NCBI RefSeq assembly: GCF_000208745.1
Contig: NC_030851.1
Coordinates: 23,208,991 to 23,272,990, forward strand
Source of the DNA: Theobroma cacao
Lineage: Eukaryota > Streptophyta > Magnoliopsida > Malvales > Malvaceae
Direction: 5' to 3'
DNA: 64,000 bases
The notes below the pieces were generated by a model that saw nothing but the letters and a program-made list of their open reading frames with translations, made no database searches and was not told where the DNA came from. Position 1 is the stretch's first letter, and each line of letters starts with the position of its first letter. A program made the position numbers and the translations under genes. This document shows positions 23,061 through 34,052 of the stretch, piece by piece.

Positions 23061-24943
23061 TCAATCATCTTCTGAAGAGGGTGAAGGGATAGATTCATCA
23101 GTGCCATAGAAAACATTTAGGGGTTCAAGTGAGGGTTCTTGTGGTGATTTTTGTGGTGATTGTTTAGGGGATGATTTGTCAGAAATTTTTAAGGGGTCTT
23201 GAGGAGAGGAAATGGTTGTTGGTCTAGCCTTTTCAGCAATTCTGGAGGATTTTCTTCTTTTGAGGAATTTGGTCTTGGTGGCCATTGTTTTCATGCCTTT
23301 TTCAGATGGTTTTGATTTGGTCGGTGGAGCTGCAGCAGCTTTTTCCTTTTCTTTACCCGATTATTTTTCTACTGTGGGATCTGGTTCAGTGGATGCAGAC
23401 TTATATGCTTGTGCTTCAACTGCTTCATTTTCTGCCTACTCTTCCCTAACCATCTGATAGAAGACATCCATAATTGATACTTCCTTACAATGAGAAGGAG
23501 AAGGTTATTCTTTCTGAGGTTTTGGAGGAAATGGGGGATTTTCATCAAGTCAGCCAAGCACCTTTGTCCCTTGTTCTGACTCAGCTTCCATTTGTGGCTC
23601 AAGTGAGGGGGTTTTCCTTGGTTGATCTACTTCAGGTTCATGACCCTTTTCCTGGAAAGCAAAACCCTCAGCACCTTGTCTTTCTGCAAGACTTGGAGTT
23701 GCAGAGGTTTTTGCAGCTGCAGGTTCAGAAGGTATTTTTCCTTTTTCCTTTAGCACATTTTCAACCTTTGATAATTTCTCTTCAATTTTCAACATCCTTA
23801 CTCCTTGGTCAGTCAGTTTTCCATCAATCCTCATGAGCAGGTTAAAAAGCATTTCATTAGAAAACTGAGATGAGGATGCTTTAAGATGTGCAGGTAGAGA
23901 AGTTTCTTTTTCGGGAGCAACCTTGGGGGTTTTAACAAAGGTTTCTCCATCAAGCTTATACCCCATTTTAGGCAAACTTCCAAAGTAAATGGCTTGGTCT
24001 CTACTTTTTACTTTATCTGCTTCATACCTAGAGCTCCAAATACCTTTCTTCTGCACCAGAGATGTGATGATATTTCCATAAGGCAAACTTATTTTCTCCA
24101 GTCTACATGCTTCTCTAATTCTCTCAATCATAAATCTGCCTAGGTTAAGTGAAATAACACCGAATGCATGCTTCATTAGCCATAGATCCCGGAGGCTAAT
24201 GTAGCTAAAACTTCCACTCCTGCCATGAATGTTCACAACAACAAAGTAATGCAAAATTCTAATTTGAGAACTTGTAATAAGGCCAACATTACTTTTGGAG
24301 GTGTATTTTTCTTTCTTCCCTATGATAATTTCCCACAAGGATGAGGGGTCATAATTTTCAGGGAATTCAAACTCACCCTCCTCACATTCGATTTCGAGTA
24401 GACTCCCTAAATTTGCAGTAGTGATAGTGAATTCCTTTCCATTCAAAAAGACATTCAGACCATCCTCAAAATAATCATCAGAATCTTCAAGTTCATCCTT
24501 ATCTAGTGCTATACTTGCATAAAATTCTTTAACTAAACTAGCACTGTAGGATCAATTCTTGAATGTACTAAACTCCTTCAGTTTTAATTCCTCAAAATAA
24601 TCTGATAAGCTAGTTTGAATTTCTAGAATTTCATTAAAATTGTCCCAGTCAATGTATTTACCACAGGTGATAGGGGCATTCTCTAATTTCTTGTATCTAT
24701 CTTCATAGGCTTTGTTTCTAAATTTGGAAGAGGGGATATTACCTTTCTTAAACGATTTTTCCTTCTTTTTCATCTTATCTATTTTGTGACCCTTCTTAGT
24801 CATCTTCTTTCCAAACTTTTCAATTTCAGAGGTGTGCAAAATCTTTTTCTTCTTTTTCTATAATTCGGATTGTGAACTTTCCTCCAATGGTCGCTTACCT
24901 TTTTCTTCTCCAGAGCTTCTTGAGATTGTCCAGATTTTGCCAT
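23061..24943 (-). pseudogene. Extra sense ORF in the Copia element, plant-transposon-type domain
   Basis: A degenerate coding region in the position between RNase H and the 3' LTR, on the same strand as pol. It begins MAKSGQSQEALEKKK (24943) and passes through a Lys-rich part (24839-24552). Its best block is 24446-23550, preceded by in-frame LVKEFYASIALD and continuing LNVFLNGKEFTITTANLGSL, LNLGRFMIERIREACRLEKI and LPYGNIITSLVQKKGIW. After 23850 it becomes a coiled-coil-like and Pro/Glu-rich tail, shifts frame near 23560, and ends in a basic KRRKSSRIAEKARP segment and an acidic end (23294-23061). The VKEFYA...ITSL..K.G layout matches, from memory, the 'putative plant transposon protein' domain (PF20167). 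It is not an envelope-type protein: I see no membrane segment. Frame changes near 24850 and 23560 make it broken here. Its role is unknown. Confidence 0.65.
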
Positions 24944-25426
24944 TTGGTTTGAAGGATTTTTAACTCAGGGTTTCAAGAGTTTGAGAGGGAGGAGTTTCTG
25001 TTTCAGATGGCTCAGTTTCAGTAGAGAGAAAGTGTAGAGATGAGGACTTAAGGGTAGTTTAATTCTCTCAAAAAATCATCTGTCTCCCCCTTAAATATTA
25101 TCAATTTTTCTCCTATTCAAAATTTGAAAATTGCCTCTCATTTTTATTTTTTAGCTGGGCGGTATTTTGTGGCCATTTCCTTCACCCGGTATACTGTTCC
25201 TATTTAGTATTTTAGTCATTCTTCTCTAACTCACTGAGTCTTATTATTTAAAGTGACAGAATGCTTTTAGTTGACTAAGTGCTTCTTTTAGTCGACTAAG
25301 TACCTATTGTCCTTTGAGAAAATTTCAGAATTTTTCTTAAAGCTCCTGTATACTAACCATTCCTAAATTTCTTCTAATCTCACAGAATCTATCCTCATTT
25401 AAGGGTTTTGTGAAGATGTCAGCTAA
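24944..25426. other. Spacer between RNase H and the extra ORF
   Basis: Non-coding. It holds two more TTAGTYGACTAAG palindrome-like motifs at about 25267-25302, the same motif as in the U3. It could contain a promoter for the downstream ORF, but I see no clear TATA box. Confidence 0.4.
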
Positions 25427-26990
25427 TTAATGTAAAGTATTTACAAATTCAATTTTAATGTCACCTTTCACTATGTGATCTCTAACAAAGTGGTGTCTAA
25501 GCTCAATAAGCTTAGTCCTAGAATGTTGCACAGGATTTTTAAAAATATTGATTGCATTTGTATTGTCACAATATATTGGTATGTTATGCATTGATATTCC
25601 ATAGTCTTTTAGTTGTTGTTTAATCCATAATATTTGAGCGCAGCAACTACCTAGAGATACATATTCAGCTTCAGCTGTAGAGAGAGCAACTGAATTTTGC
25701 TTTTTGCTTAACCATGACACAAGCATACTATCTAGAAACTGACAGGTTCCACTAGTGCTCTTTCTATCTGTTTTGCTACCAGCAAAATCTGCATCTGAAT
25801 ATCCTACCAGACTAAAGGATGACTCCTTAGGATACCATATCCCTAAAGTTTGTATATCTAAGAGGTATCTAAAAATTCTTTTAATAGCAATCAGGTGTGA
25901 TTCCTTGGGATGAGATTCGAAACGAGCACACAAACATACAAAAAATTGTATTTCAGGCCTACTGGCTATTAAATAGAGTAGTGATCCGATCATACCTCTA
26001 TAGAGCTTTTGATCAACATCTTTTTCTTTTTCATCTACATCAAGTCTGGTGGATGGACTCATTGGTGTGCAGATTGATTTCATCTTTAGCATATCAAATT
26101 TTTTGAACATGTCTTGAATGTATCTTTCTTGGTTGGTGAAGATTCTTCTTTCACTTTATTTGATTTGAAGGCCAAGAAAGTACTTCAACTCACCCATCAT
26201 GCTCATCTCAAATTCCCCCTGCATCTCTTGAGCAAAGTTCTTGCATAAAGCCTCATTAGTTGCACCAAACACAATGTCATCCACATAAATTTAAACAACA
26301 ATTAAATCATTTAAGTATCTTTTGATAAACAATGTTGTATCAATACTACCTCTAACATAACCTTTTTCAACCAGAAATTTTGAAAGCATCTTATACCAAG
26401 CTATATGAGCTTGTTTCAATCCATACAAGGCTTTGTGAAGTTTGAAAACATGATATGATTTTTCAAAGTCCTCAAAACCTGGAGGTGCTCAACATAAACT
26501 TCTTCTTGGATGAAACCATTTAAGAATGCACTCATTACATCCATTTGGAATAACTTAAAGTACATAAAGCAAGCAAATACAAGCAGTAATCTTATAACTT
26601 CTATCCTAGCAACTGGTGCAAAGGTTTCATCATAGTCTATTCCTTCCTCTTGGTTGTATCCTTGTGCTACTAACCTAGCTTTATTTCTAACTACATTTCC
26701 TTGCTCATCTACCTTATTCCTAAACACCCATTTAATACCAACAATAGGATGGTTTAAAGGTCTAGAAACTAATGTCCAAACATGATTTCTTTTGAATTAA
26801 TCAAGTTCCTCTTGCATTGCCACTATCCAACTTTCCTCTTTTCAGCTTTTTCAAAACTTTTGGGTTCTATTTAAGAAATGAAAGCTGAAAACTCACATGT
26901 TTCTCTAGTTACTCTTCTAGTTTTAACTCCATGAGAAATGTCACCTATGATTTGCTCTTGTGGATAATCCTTGATGTACTTACAACTCTT
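25427..26990 (-). pseudogene. Copia reverse transcriptase and RNase H, broken
   Basis: The C-terminal half of a Copia Pol. RT begins near 26990 with the usual lead-in (ISHGVKTRR), then WVFRNKVDEQGNVVRNKARL and VARIEVIRLLLVFA (26727-26416), a frameshift, the YVDD catalytic box near 26280, and GELKYFLGLQI with a following stop. RNase H lies in 26110-25427 (GSLLYLIASRPEIQF, GYSDADFAGSKTDRKSTSGT, ALSTAEAEYVSLGSCCAQ, IYCDNTNAI). The D, E and D residues of RNase H are present. Frameshifts at about 26830, 26500 and 26160 plus internal stops inactivate it. It is joined at about 26990 directly to the gag coiled coil, showing that protease and integrase were deleted. Confidence 0.9.
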
Positions 26991-28435
26991 CTAGTTTCAT
27001 TTTTCAAGCTTTTGAGTGCAGCATTTTCTTTACTTACCTTTTGTAAGGCTTCAGTTTTGCTTTCCAATTCTAATTTTCGAGTTTCAAAATCTGTTTTTGA
27101 ATGTTCCAATTCATTTTGTAGAAAATTTCTTTGTTCAAAAATAGACTCAAAATCAAGTTTAATCTTTTCCAAATATATTTCTAGAGATGCTATCGTTTTC
27201 TTTAAAGTCTTGTATTTCAAAACAAGTTTCTCAAATTCTTCATATAAACATTCATATTCATCCTAAAGTTCATCAACAGAAATATTGCAAGGGGATTAGG
27301 ATACCTTGGATTCATCATCCCATGCCATCAAACACAGGCTTATTCTTTCTTCAGCTTTTTCTTTCTCAATTTCAGAACTTGAAGTATCACTATCTAACCA
27401 GGTAGTTGCCACCATTGCCTTCTTTGATTTCTTATTTTTCTTGGGAGTTTGTTCTTTCAGCAAGGGGCATTCTGACTTGAAATGTCCAAGCTTCTTGCAT
27501 TCGAAGCATATAAGTTCTTCCTTTTTGTTGGAGTCATTTTTGTTTCTGGTTCTCTATGAAGAACCATGATCTCTTCTAAAGCGTCTTCTAGCTAGTCTCC
27601 AATTTCTTTAGCTCATAAGCTTTCTGAATCTCCTTACAACCAGTGCTAGTTCTTCATCATCATCACAAGATAAATCATCCAATTCTTCTTCAAGAATGTT
27701 GGCTTTTAGGGTGATGCTCTTCTTTTTTTTTTTGCTTCCCTCCTATCTTCTTCTTCCTCTTCCTTGAGTTCTAGCTCATAAGTAAAGAGAGAACCACAAA
27801 TTTCATCTAAAGTTATAACATTTAAGTCCTTAGCTTCTCGGATGGCTGTCACCTTAGGCTTTCAATTCTTGGGTAGGCTTTTAAAAAGTCTTTTAACAAT
27901 TCCATGCTCAGGAATTGGTTTGCTTAGCTGATTAAGTTTGTTTGTGATGTTTGTGAATCTATCTAGCATGCTGGTGATATCTTCACCGGGCTCCATCTTA
28001 AACATTTTATAATTATGGGTCAAGAGGGTTATCTTGGACTCCTTGACTTGAGAAGTCCCTTCATGGATAATTCTAAGTTTATCCCACACCTATTTTGCTA
28101 TAGTATAACTTGAAACTTTATTGAATTCGGTAGGAGTTAGAGCACAATGCAATGTATTGATTGCCTTAAAAATGGTTTGGACCTTTTTGGTTTCAGCCTC
28201 AATCCATTCAAACTTTGGCTTAGGGATCATCTCATTAGTCACTACATTTAAAGTTGAGGAAGTGAATGATCCATCAATTATGACATCCCACATCTTATAA
28301 TCAATTGCTCTAATATATATTGATATCCTAATGCTCCAATAAGGATAGTTAGAGCCATCAAACAGAGGTAGTTTGTTTGTTGATTGTCCCTCAGCAACTA
28401 TTGTAAAGCCATTTGGATCTTCCCAAGGGTGTTAG
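26990..28435 (-). pseudogene. Copia gag, broken, fused to RT by deletion
   Basis: The gag of the nested Copia, homologous to the plus-strand gag at 0.96-2.57 kb. Pieces: 28293-28090 (KMWDVIIDGSF), 28089-27862 (HEGTSQVKESKITLLTHNYK, FKMEPGEDITSMLDRFTNIT), a Glu-rich stretch, then a zinc knuckle near 27510-27470 (CFECKKLGHFKSEC) and the coiled coil 27220-26990 (YLEKIKLDFESIFEQRNFLQ). In the other copy a second zinc knuckle and the protease follow. Here the text switches at SLKNET to the RT lead-in. Several frameshifts and stops are present. Confidence 0.88.
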
Positions 28436-28455
28436 ACCTTAATAACAGGAGTTAA

Positions 28456-28467
28456 GCTCTGATACCA
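28456..28467 (-). other. Copia primer binding site
   Basis: TGGTATCAGAGC on the minus strand, 2 bp from the 5' LTR end at 28470. It is the standard initiator tRNA-Met site of plant Copia elements. Confidence 0.9.
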
Positions 28468-28469
28468 CT

Positions 28470-29668
28470 TGTTGGTCCCAAATAAATGTGCTAGAGGGGG
28501 GTGAATAACACTTTTTGGCTCTTACTAAACTTGATTTTGAATTAAGGACAAATTGAAGGTCAATGATGAGAAATTTGATGCAAGATGAAGGAACGATTTT
28601 AGAAATAACGAAAATGAAAAATAAAACAGAGGAGACAATACTCAAAGTTTATAATGGTTCGGTCAAAGACCTATATCCACTACCTTGATTGTTCAACCAA
28701 GGATTTTTCAAACCAAATCACTAAAACCAGTGGAATTCCAAGCTTCCACTAAGCTTTTACAATGGCTTTTCACAAGCTTAACCACAACCTTTTACAATAG
28801 ATTTTACTGGGATCAACTAAAACCCAATACCTAACTTTTCAAGGCTAAGTTAGAACCTATACTCAATCAAGCAATCCTAGCTTGAATCAATCCTTTAGAG
28901 TGACCCGCTCACTCTAAGAATACAAAGAGAGAAGTGAAAAGAGTGTACCTATAATCACAAGGTTGATTTAAGTGGTACAAAGTGAAGTGCAGATCACAAT
29001 TACAAAGATAAGAGTTGAGTGCAGTAAATTAGCAGCAAGTATTTTCTAATTTTTGAGCTCTATCTTGTTCTTGGAAGCCTTGATTACATTTTTAGCCATT
29101 AGAAGCCTCTTTTATACTTGAAAAATCAGCTTTGAAGTGAGTTAGATAGTTTTTGACTATTGGAAATAGTTTTGTTGCGGTTCTGGCTATTAATTTGTCT
29201 TCTAGTGCTCAATTCAAATTTTTTGACAGAATGCTCTTAGTCGACTAACTTATCTCTTAGTCGACTAAGTTGTCTCTGTTTTCTATTTTCAGTTTCTGGC
29301 AGTGAGCACTTAGTCGACTAACTTATTTCTTGGTTGACTAAGTTGGTTCTCTCTTAAAGTCTGAATTTTTGGCAGTAGCTTCTTAGTCGACTAACTTATT
29401 CCTTGGTCGACTAAGTCTTTTCTATCTCTTAATACTCTTCAGCCCACCAACTTCTGGTTTAAATTTTAGCTGACTATTCATTAGTCAACTAAGGGCTTCT
29501 GTCTTATTGATCAATTGTGACTTCTTTATTCTTAAGCTCTTTGATATGTGCATTTGAATGATTGATTAATTATTTGCATACAATTTTTGTCCTGCACACT
29601 TAAGTAGAGATATCAGACACAAATGAATGGGAATGTTTTATTATCATCAAAAACTAATGGAGGCAATA
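28470..29668 (-). repeat. 5' LTR of the nested Copia
   Basis: 1199 bp, nearly collinear with the 3' LTR. Its outer end reads GGCAATA rather than GCCAACA, so the terminal CA has mutated. It has the same three 73-bp palindrome units (palindromes at 29237, 29257, 29310, 29330, 29383 and 29403). Confidence 0.92.
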
Positions 29669-29855
29669 CTCTTCTGTCGTCTCTTACCATTCCTCTAATC
29701 TCACCATTCTCTTTCTCATACCTTAGCTTCCCACACCATTTCGAGTTTTTCATTCTTGCTTCTGCTAATTTCCTTTCTGTCACTATTCCCAATCTAATAC
29801 CTCTACAAACTTCTAAGATTGTTTCTTCTTATCCTCCAATAACTCTGCTGCTTAC

Positions 29856-32552
29856 TTATTTCTCTTTGTGATTACTCCCCTCTCTTACTTTATTCCCCAT
29901 TTCCAAATGCGCCCGTTTCCCACTCCGTTCCTTTCTTTCTCCCTTTCTACCCAATTTTTTTATCGTTAACATACTCCATGTGTCACTGGACTCTGGAATG
30001 ATTTTACTCCTTCCTTCCCTTCTCTTCTCATTGCCCTTTTGTTTCCTCGATCCAACTTTACCTTTCGTTTCAGTGTGCTTTCTCCCCATTTGATCTTTCT
30101 CCCTTTCTATAGAAACTTCCCAATAGCCCTTTGTACTTTCTCTTTTGGATCTCTTATCTTCGCTAGTTACTTTAGAAAAGCCTTTCTTCTTTAAATGGGC
30201 CTTCCCTATCCCTTGACCAAGCACTCTGAACCTATTCACTAATTCCAAACTCCTTGATAGGCTTGTCTCCCTCTGACCTAACCATTCTTTTTCTCTTACC
30301 GTCCCCTTACTCCCTTTGGACTTATTAGACCCCAAAATATGGCCCATATCCTTCCTTCTAGAACTCTTTAGGGTTATTTCACATGGCCCAACTGCTTCCC
30401 CTGACCCACTTCTATTTGTGTTTACAACTTCCTCCCTACTAATCCTTCCCTCATTTGAATTCAAAAACTCCTCTTTTTCCACCTAGTCCCTTTCAAAGAT
30501 TGACATTTTTTCAACCTCTGACCCTTCATTATCTGACCACCTTTCACCAATATAGCCATAGTTGTCAGACCTAGGAATAGGGCTCTGCAGCATTCCACTC
30601 TCTCCCCTCCATGAGGTTGATTTTCTAAAATTTTCCTCGATTACATCACCCTCGCCGGCCTCCTCCCACTCCCTGTTTTGATCTTCCTTCGACCAATGAC
30701 TCTTCGATACTGATTCTGTCATTGCTTCGTAGAAGCTAGATGGCCTCACCCTTGGCTCGGTCTTCTCAACTTCCATTATTGAAGATCTAACAAAATAGTC
30801 TCTCCCATTGACCATCAAATGAGTATACGTCGTAATGTTTCTCAATGACTTCACCTCCCCACAAATTAAAGCCTGGTCAAGCCTCCATTTTTCCTTTATA
30901 TCCTTGTCAACCTTAATGAAGCTCCCCCAAGTATCTCTAATTGCTTTGAAGCAGTCTTCATGCCACATATGTAACGGAATCTCTTCAAGTTTCACCCAAA
31001 CTTTGCAGCTCCTCTCATCTTGGCCAACACAGTATGGTGTTAGGGAGACAAACCATGGTTCGAATAAGTCCATGCATCTGTCCAGATATACTTCCACATC
31101 TTGCCTATTTCCAAAAGTCACCAATACAAAAAGGCCCCCCACTAGTCTCACCTGTGCTATGATTCCTTCCATGAATAATGAACATTCAATTGACCCACAG
31201 TTAATGGGACTTCTTAATTGCCCCATAGCACTTTTTCCCACCCATCAGAGGCGGCTCAATAAGTTTAAAGGCCTAAAGCAAAATATTCAAATGAAACTTT
31301 TTTTATTAAAATTAAAAAAATTTATTAAAATAAAAATAATATAACAATATAATATAAATTCTAAATTAAAGTAAAAAAAAATCTGTAAAGATTAGAGCAA
31401 TAGTACCTAATTATTGAATGCTTATTGCAAACTGCAAATGAGGCTCATGACTTTATGAAGATAATAAAAGAACAGACTTCTTGTGCATTCTTTGGAGAAA
31501 AATTGAAGTTAAAGGAAAAAAGAGCAAATGAGAAAAGAAGAATTCAAAAGTAGATATTATACATTGAAAAAATAATAATTTGTTTTATATATAGGAAAAA
31601 AATAGCTGTTGGAAATCATTAAATGAGTTGATTGGAAATAAGAAAAATAAGTAAGAAAAAAATAGCTGTTGGAGATGATTAAATACATATGACCATTAGT
31701 TGATTGAAAATAAAAGAATATAGTTGAAAATTAATAATATTCTAGAAATAAATAAGTGATAAAAAATTGAGATTTATTAAGCACATAATTAGAAAAGTAA
31801 GATAACAAATAATTTTATTAATTATTTCTTACTTTTATATATTTTTTAATTTTTATATATTTTTAATCTAATTAATTATATTATAATTATTATAAAATTA
31901 TAAATCCTCCCTTAATTTGGGGCCTCCCCAAATTGGGGGCCTAAAGCCCTTGCTTGGGTGGCTTCACCCAAGGGCCGGCTCTGCTAGTCACTCTAATTCT
32001 TCCTCTTTTATAATCGCACTCTTGATCTGTCTGTTTTTCGTCCTGTTTTCCCCTTAATCCCCTCCATCTCCTTTATCTTCCAGTTGTCTATTGGCCAAGA
32101 GTGCCTCTTTGAAGGTTTTTCACTTTTCTCCCTACTCCTTTGCTGTTTTGAACTTTGACTCCCTCACCTCCATGGACATTGTCCACTCCTTTGGTTTGTC
32201 TGTTGTCACTACTCTTATTCTTTTCCCATTAATCATTCGGCCATGCCCCAGGAACACCGCCTTTGCCAATTCTCACTCTTCCCTGTACCTCACAAAGGCA
32301 TATCTAGTTTCCCTAGCTTTCATGGGTTTGGGGAGGAAGATGTCAACCACCACTCCAAATTCACCAAATAACTCCCTTATCTGCTTCCATTCCAGCTCCT
32401 GATGAAGATTTCCCACAAAAGTAAAACACAGTGTTCTTCTCCACTTTTCCACTCCGCAAGGATCTTTCCTCCTTACTCCATTCAAATTCCTTTGTTCGTA
32501 TTCTCTGTAGTCTTTTGTCTGATTCGAATGCAACCCATTCTGAGCTTGCCAA
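29856..32552 (-). pseudogene. LINE ORF1: RRM plus DUF4283-like protein, interrupted
   Basis: ORF1 would bind LINE RNA. It starts at 32552 (MASSEWVAFESDK) and shifts to the frame at 32533-32273, where an RRM is readable: RNP2-like CFTFVGNL and RNP1-like RYAFVRYR with LFGEFGVVVDIFLP between. A hAT-like element (31246-31983) then interrupts it. The continuation 31241-30483 is a DUF4283-type domain (LVGGLFVLVTFGNRQDVEVY, CKVWVKLEEIPLHMWHEDCF), followed by a Ser/Lys/Glu-rich tail (30482-29856). No CCHC zinc knuckle was seen. ORF1 with an RRM is known from the BNR-type group of plant LINEs. The downstream end lies past the Copia insertion, at 21163-20880. Confidence 0.82.
31246..31983. mobile_element. 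hAT-like non-autonomous DNA transposon
   Basis: 738 bp with terminal inverted repeats: left cagaggcggctc, right (reverse complement) cagagccggccc. Inner parts repeat the theme (aaaggcctaaagc on the left, gggggcctaaagccc on the right). The interior is AT-rich and without ORF. CAGRG...GGC ends are typical of hAT elements. I could not find a clean 8-bp target duplication (ccacccat against ctagtcac share 4 of 8), which fits an old insertion or an imprecise end. Confidence 0.65.
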
Positions 32553-32699
32553 ATCTCTCTCTCTGAAGCTCTTTGTCTCTCTTGGAGTTTTTCTCTCTCT
32601 AAACCTAAACCTTTCTATCTTTGTCTCTCTCTAAACCTAAACATTTTTTTTTTTAACATTAGGTCTTCAAGCCTAGCTAGGCTAAGAAGGCACCAAAAT

Positions 32700-34052
32700 A
32701 AACAAACAAAGCAAAAAGAAAAGAGAAAAAAAAATAAAAAGATTGAAAGATGGAGAAAGTAAAAGAAGAGAAAAGGTGAAGAAACCTAGAGCGGGAAGGG
32801 AAAATTCTAAAAGAAAGATGGAGAAAGTAAAAAGAGAGAGAGTGGAGAAACTTAGAAGGAAACGGAAAAAAATCTATAAGAATGGTAAAAGGAGCTAATT
32901 TTAAAAAAGCCATGACCTTTTTAATAAAATACTATCTATATTCTAAAATTCAAGTCAAAATCGATGACATGGCGCTCTAATTAAGAAAAATTATCTTTTT
33001 TTTTAGATAATTTTTTATATATGTAGATAATATTTTAAAAAATCTTTAAATTATTTTAAAAAATTTAAATAAATCTTTACTTTTCTATTACATTTGATTA
33101 AGCTTTTATATTTTGATTTTAAATCAAATAGACGTTTATGACTAAAGATTGACTAATATTAATTAGCTAAAACATTACTTGTCATTTTATATTCATATTA
33201 CATTGATATAGTGAATAAAAAATATTATGTTATCATGTCATTATGCTACTTAGCATGCCACATCACCGTACATTATAACATGTCAACAAGTCATATAACA
33301 TCACGTGATATAAAGTGACAAGTAATGTTTTGACTCACGACTAGTTAACCGTTAATCATAAAAAGCTATTTGGGCGAAAATAAAAATACAAGATCTTGAT
33401 TAAACATAAAAAAAATAATTTTCTCACATAATTTAAGGTTTTTTTAGTATTATGTCATCATAATATAATGGAACATCATTTTGAAAATTTTTGTAACAAT
33501 TACATTTAACTTTTGCATTCAAATCATAATTAACATTGACTTTATCGATTCCAATAATTATATTTTTTATTCAAATAAATGTTGCTTCAAATATTAAACA
33601 CTTATATTTTTTTTTCTTTTTGCATATTATCCTTAAAAAATTGAGGAAATGGGAAGAGTAAAGAAAATGCGAAAAAAAGTACAAATGGGAGAAATTATAA
33701 TACTAGTAATAAGAGTATTCACAAAGCTATTTCAATCATACTTTGATATTAGGTAAGCCGAGTTCAACTAAAACCTACTACTAAGCTCGGCTGGGTGCCC
33801 TCCAAGTTAATTATAGTCATAGTGGCGAAGGGGGGATGGTGGCATCGCATGGTTTGATTCAATTGTGAATAAAGCCAACACGTTCTCTTCATCAACACAT
33901 AATCTTGAAATGAATCAACAAATTTCACTTAAGGAGAAGGAAATCCATATTGAATGTCTAACGTGTGTATGGCAAAACATTGTTCTAATCTCAAAGACTA
34001 TAGACATCTGCTGATTATGTCTACTCTTCTCTACACACTCTAAATTCAACAG
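32700..34052. other. Intergenic region downstream of LPP2-like gene
   Basis: 32700-32890 is purine-rich, with repeats of 'gatggagaaagtaaaa'. 33027-33453 is a MITE-like inverted repeat (listed separately). Positions 33770-34052 would hold the 3' UTR and flank of the LPP2-like gene. No ORF. Confidence 0.5.
33027..33453. repeat. MITE-like element with long imperfect inverted repeats
   Basis: Left arm phrases (ataatattttaaaaaa, tttgattaagc, aaaacattacttgtca) recur in reverse complement in the right arm (tgacaagtaatgtttt, cttgattaaac, tttttttagtattat). The arms are at least 120 bp and separated by a short GC-richer centre near 33260. A related half can be seen at about 42080-42180. No ORF. Confidence 0.55.

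Larger units (their letters stand above)
21164..29668 (-). mobile_element. Copia LTR retrotransposon nested in the LINE
   Basis: An 8.5-kb minus-strand Ty1/Copia element with LTRs at 28470-29668 (5', 1199 bp) and 21164-22367 (3', 1204 bp). It has a primer binding site at 28456-28467, a purine tract next to the 3' LTR (22370-22381) and 5-bp flanks ttctt (21159-21163) and ctctt (29669-29673), an imperfect target duplication. It interrupts the LINE between ORF1 and ORF2. Internal order on the minus strand is gag (broken), RT, RNase H, then an extra ORF before the 3' LTR. Protease and integrase are missing, so the copy is non-autonomous. Confidence 0.92.
16305..32699 (-). mobile_element. Near full-length LINE (non-LTR retrotransposon), interrupted twice
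   Basis: The element is bounded by a perfect 16-bp target site duplication, aagaaggcaccaaaat, at 16305-16320 and 32684-32699. Its poly(A) tail is the T run at 16320-16329. Read on the minus strand it has ORF1 (RRM then DUF4283-like; 32552-29856) and ORF2 (endonuclease, RT, zf-RVT, RNase H; 20873-16915). It is split by a Copia element (21164-29668) and by a hAT-like element (31246-31983). Subtracting these leaves about 7.1 kb, the size expected of a complete plant LINE. The start near 32683 and the 5' leader with a duplicated 'tctctctctaaacctaaac' phrase suggest the 5' end is essentially complete. Multiple frameshifts make it inactive. Confidence 0.9.

Noticed and set aside
32600..32645. Telomere-like 'aaacctaaacc' phrases
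   Set aside because: Only two short copies inside the LINE 5' leader duplication, not a telomere-type TTTAGGG array.
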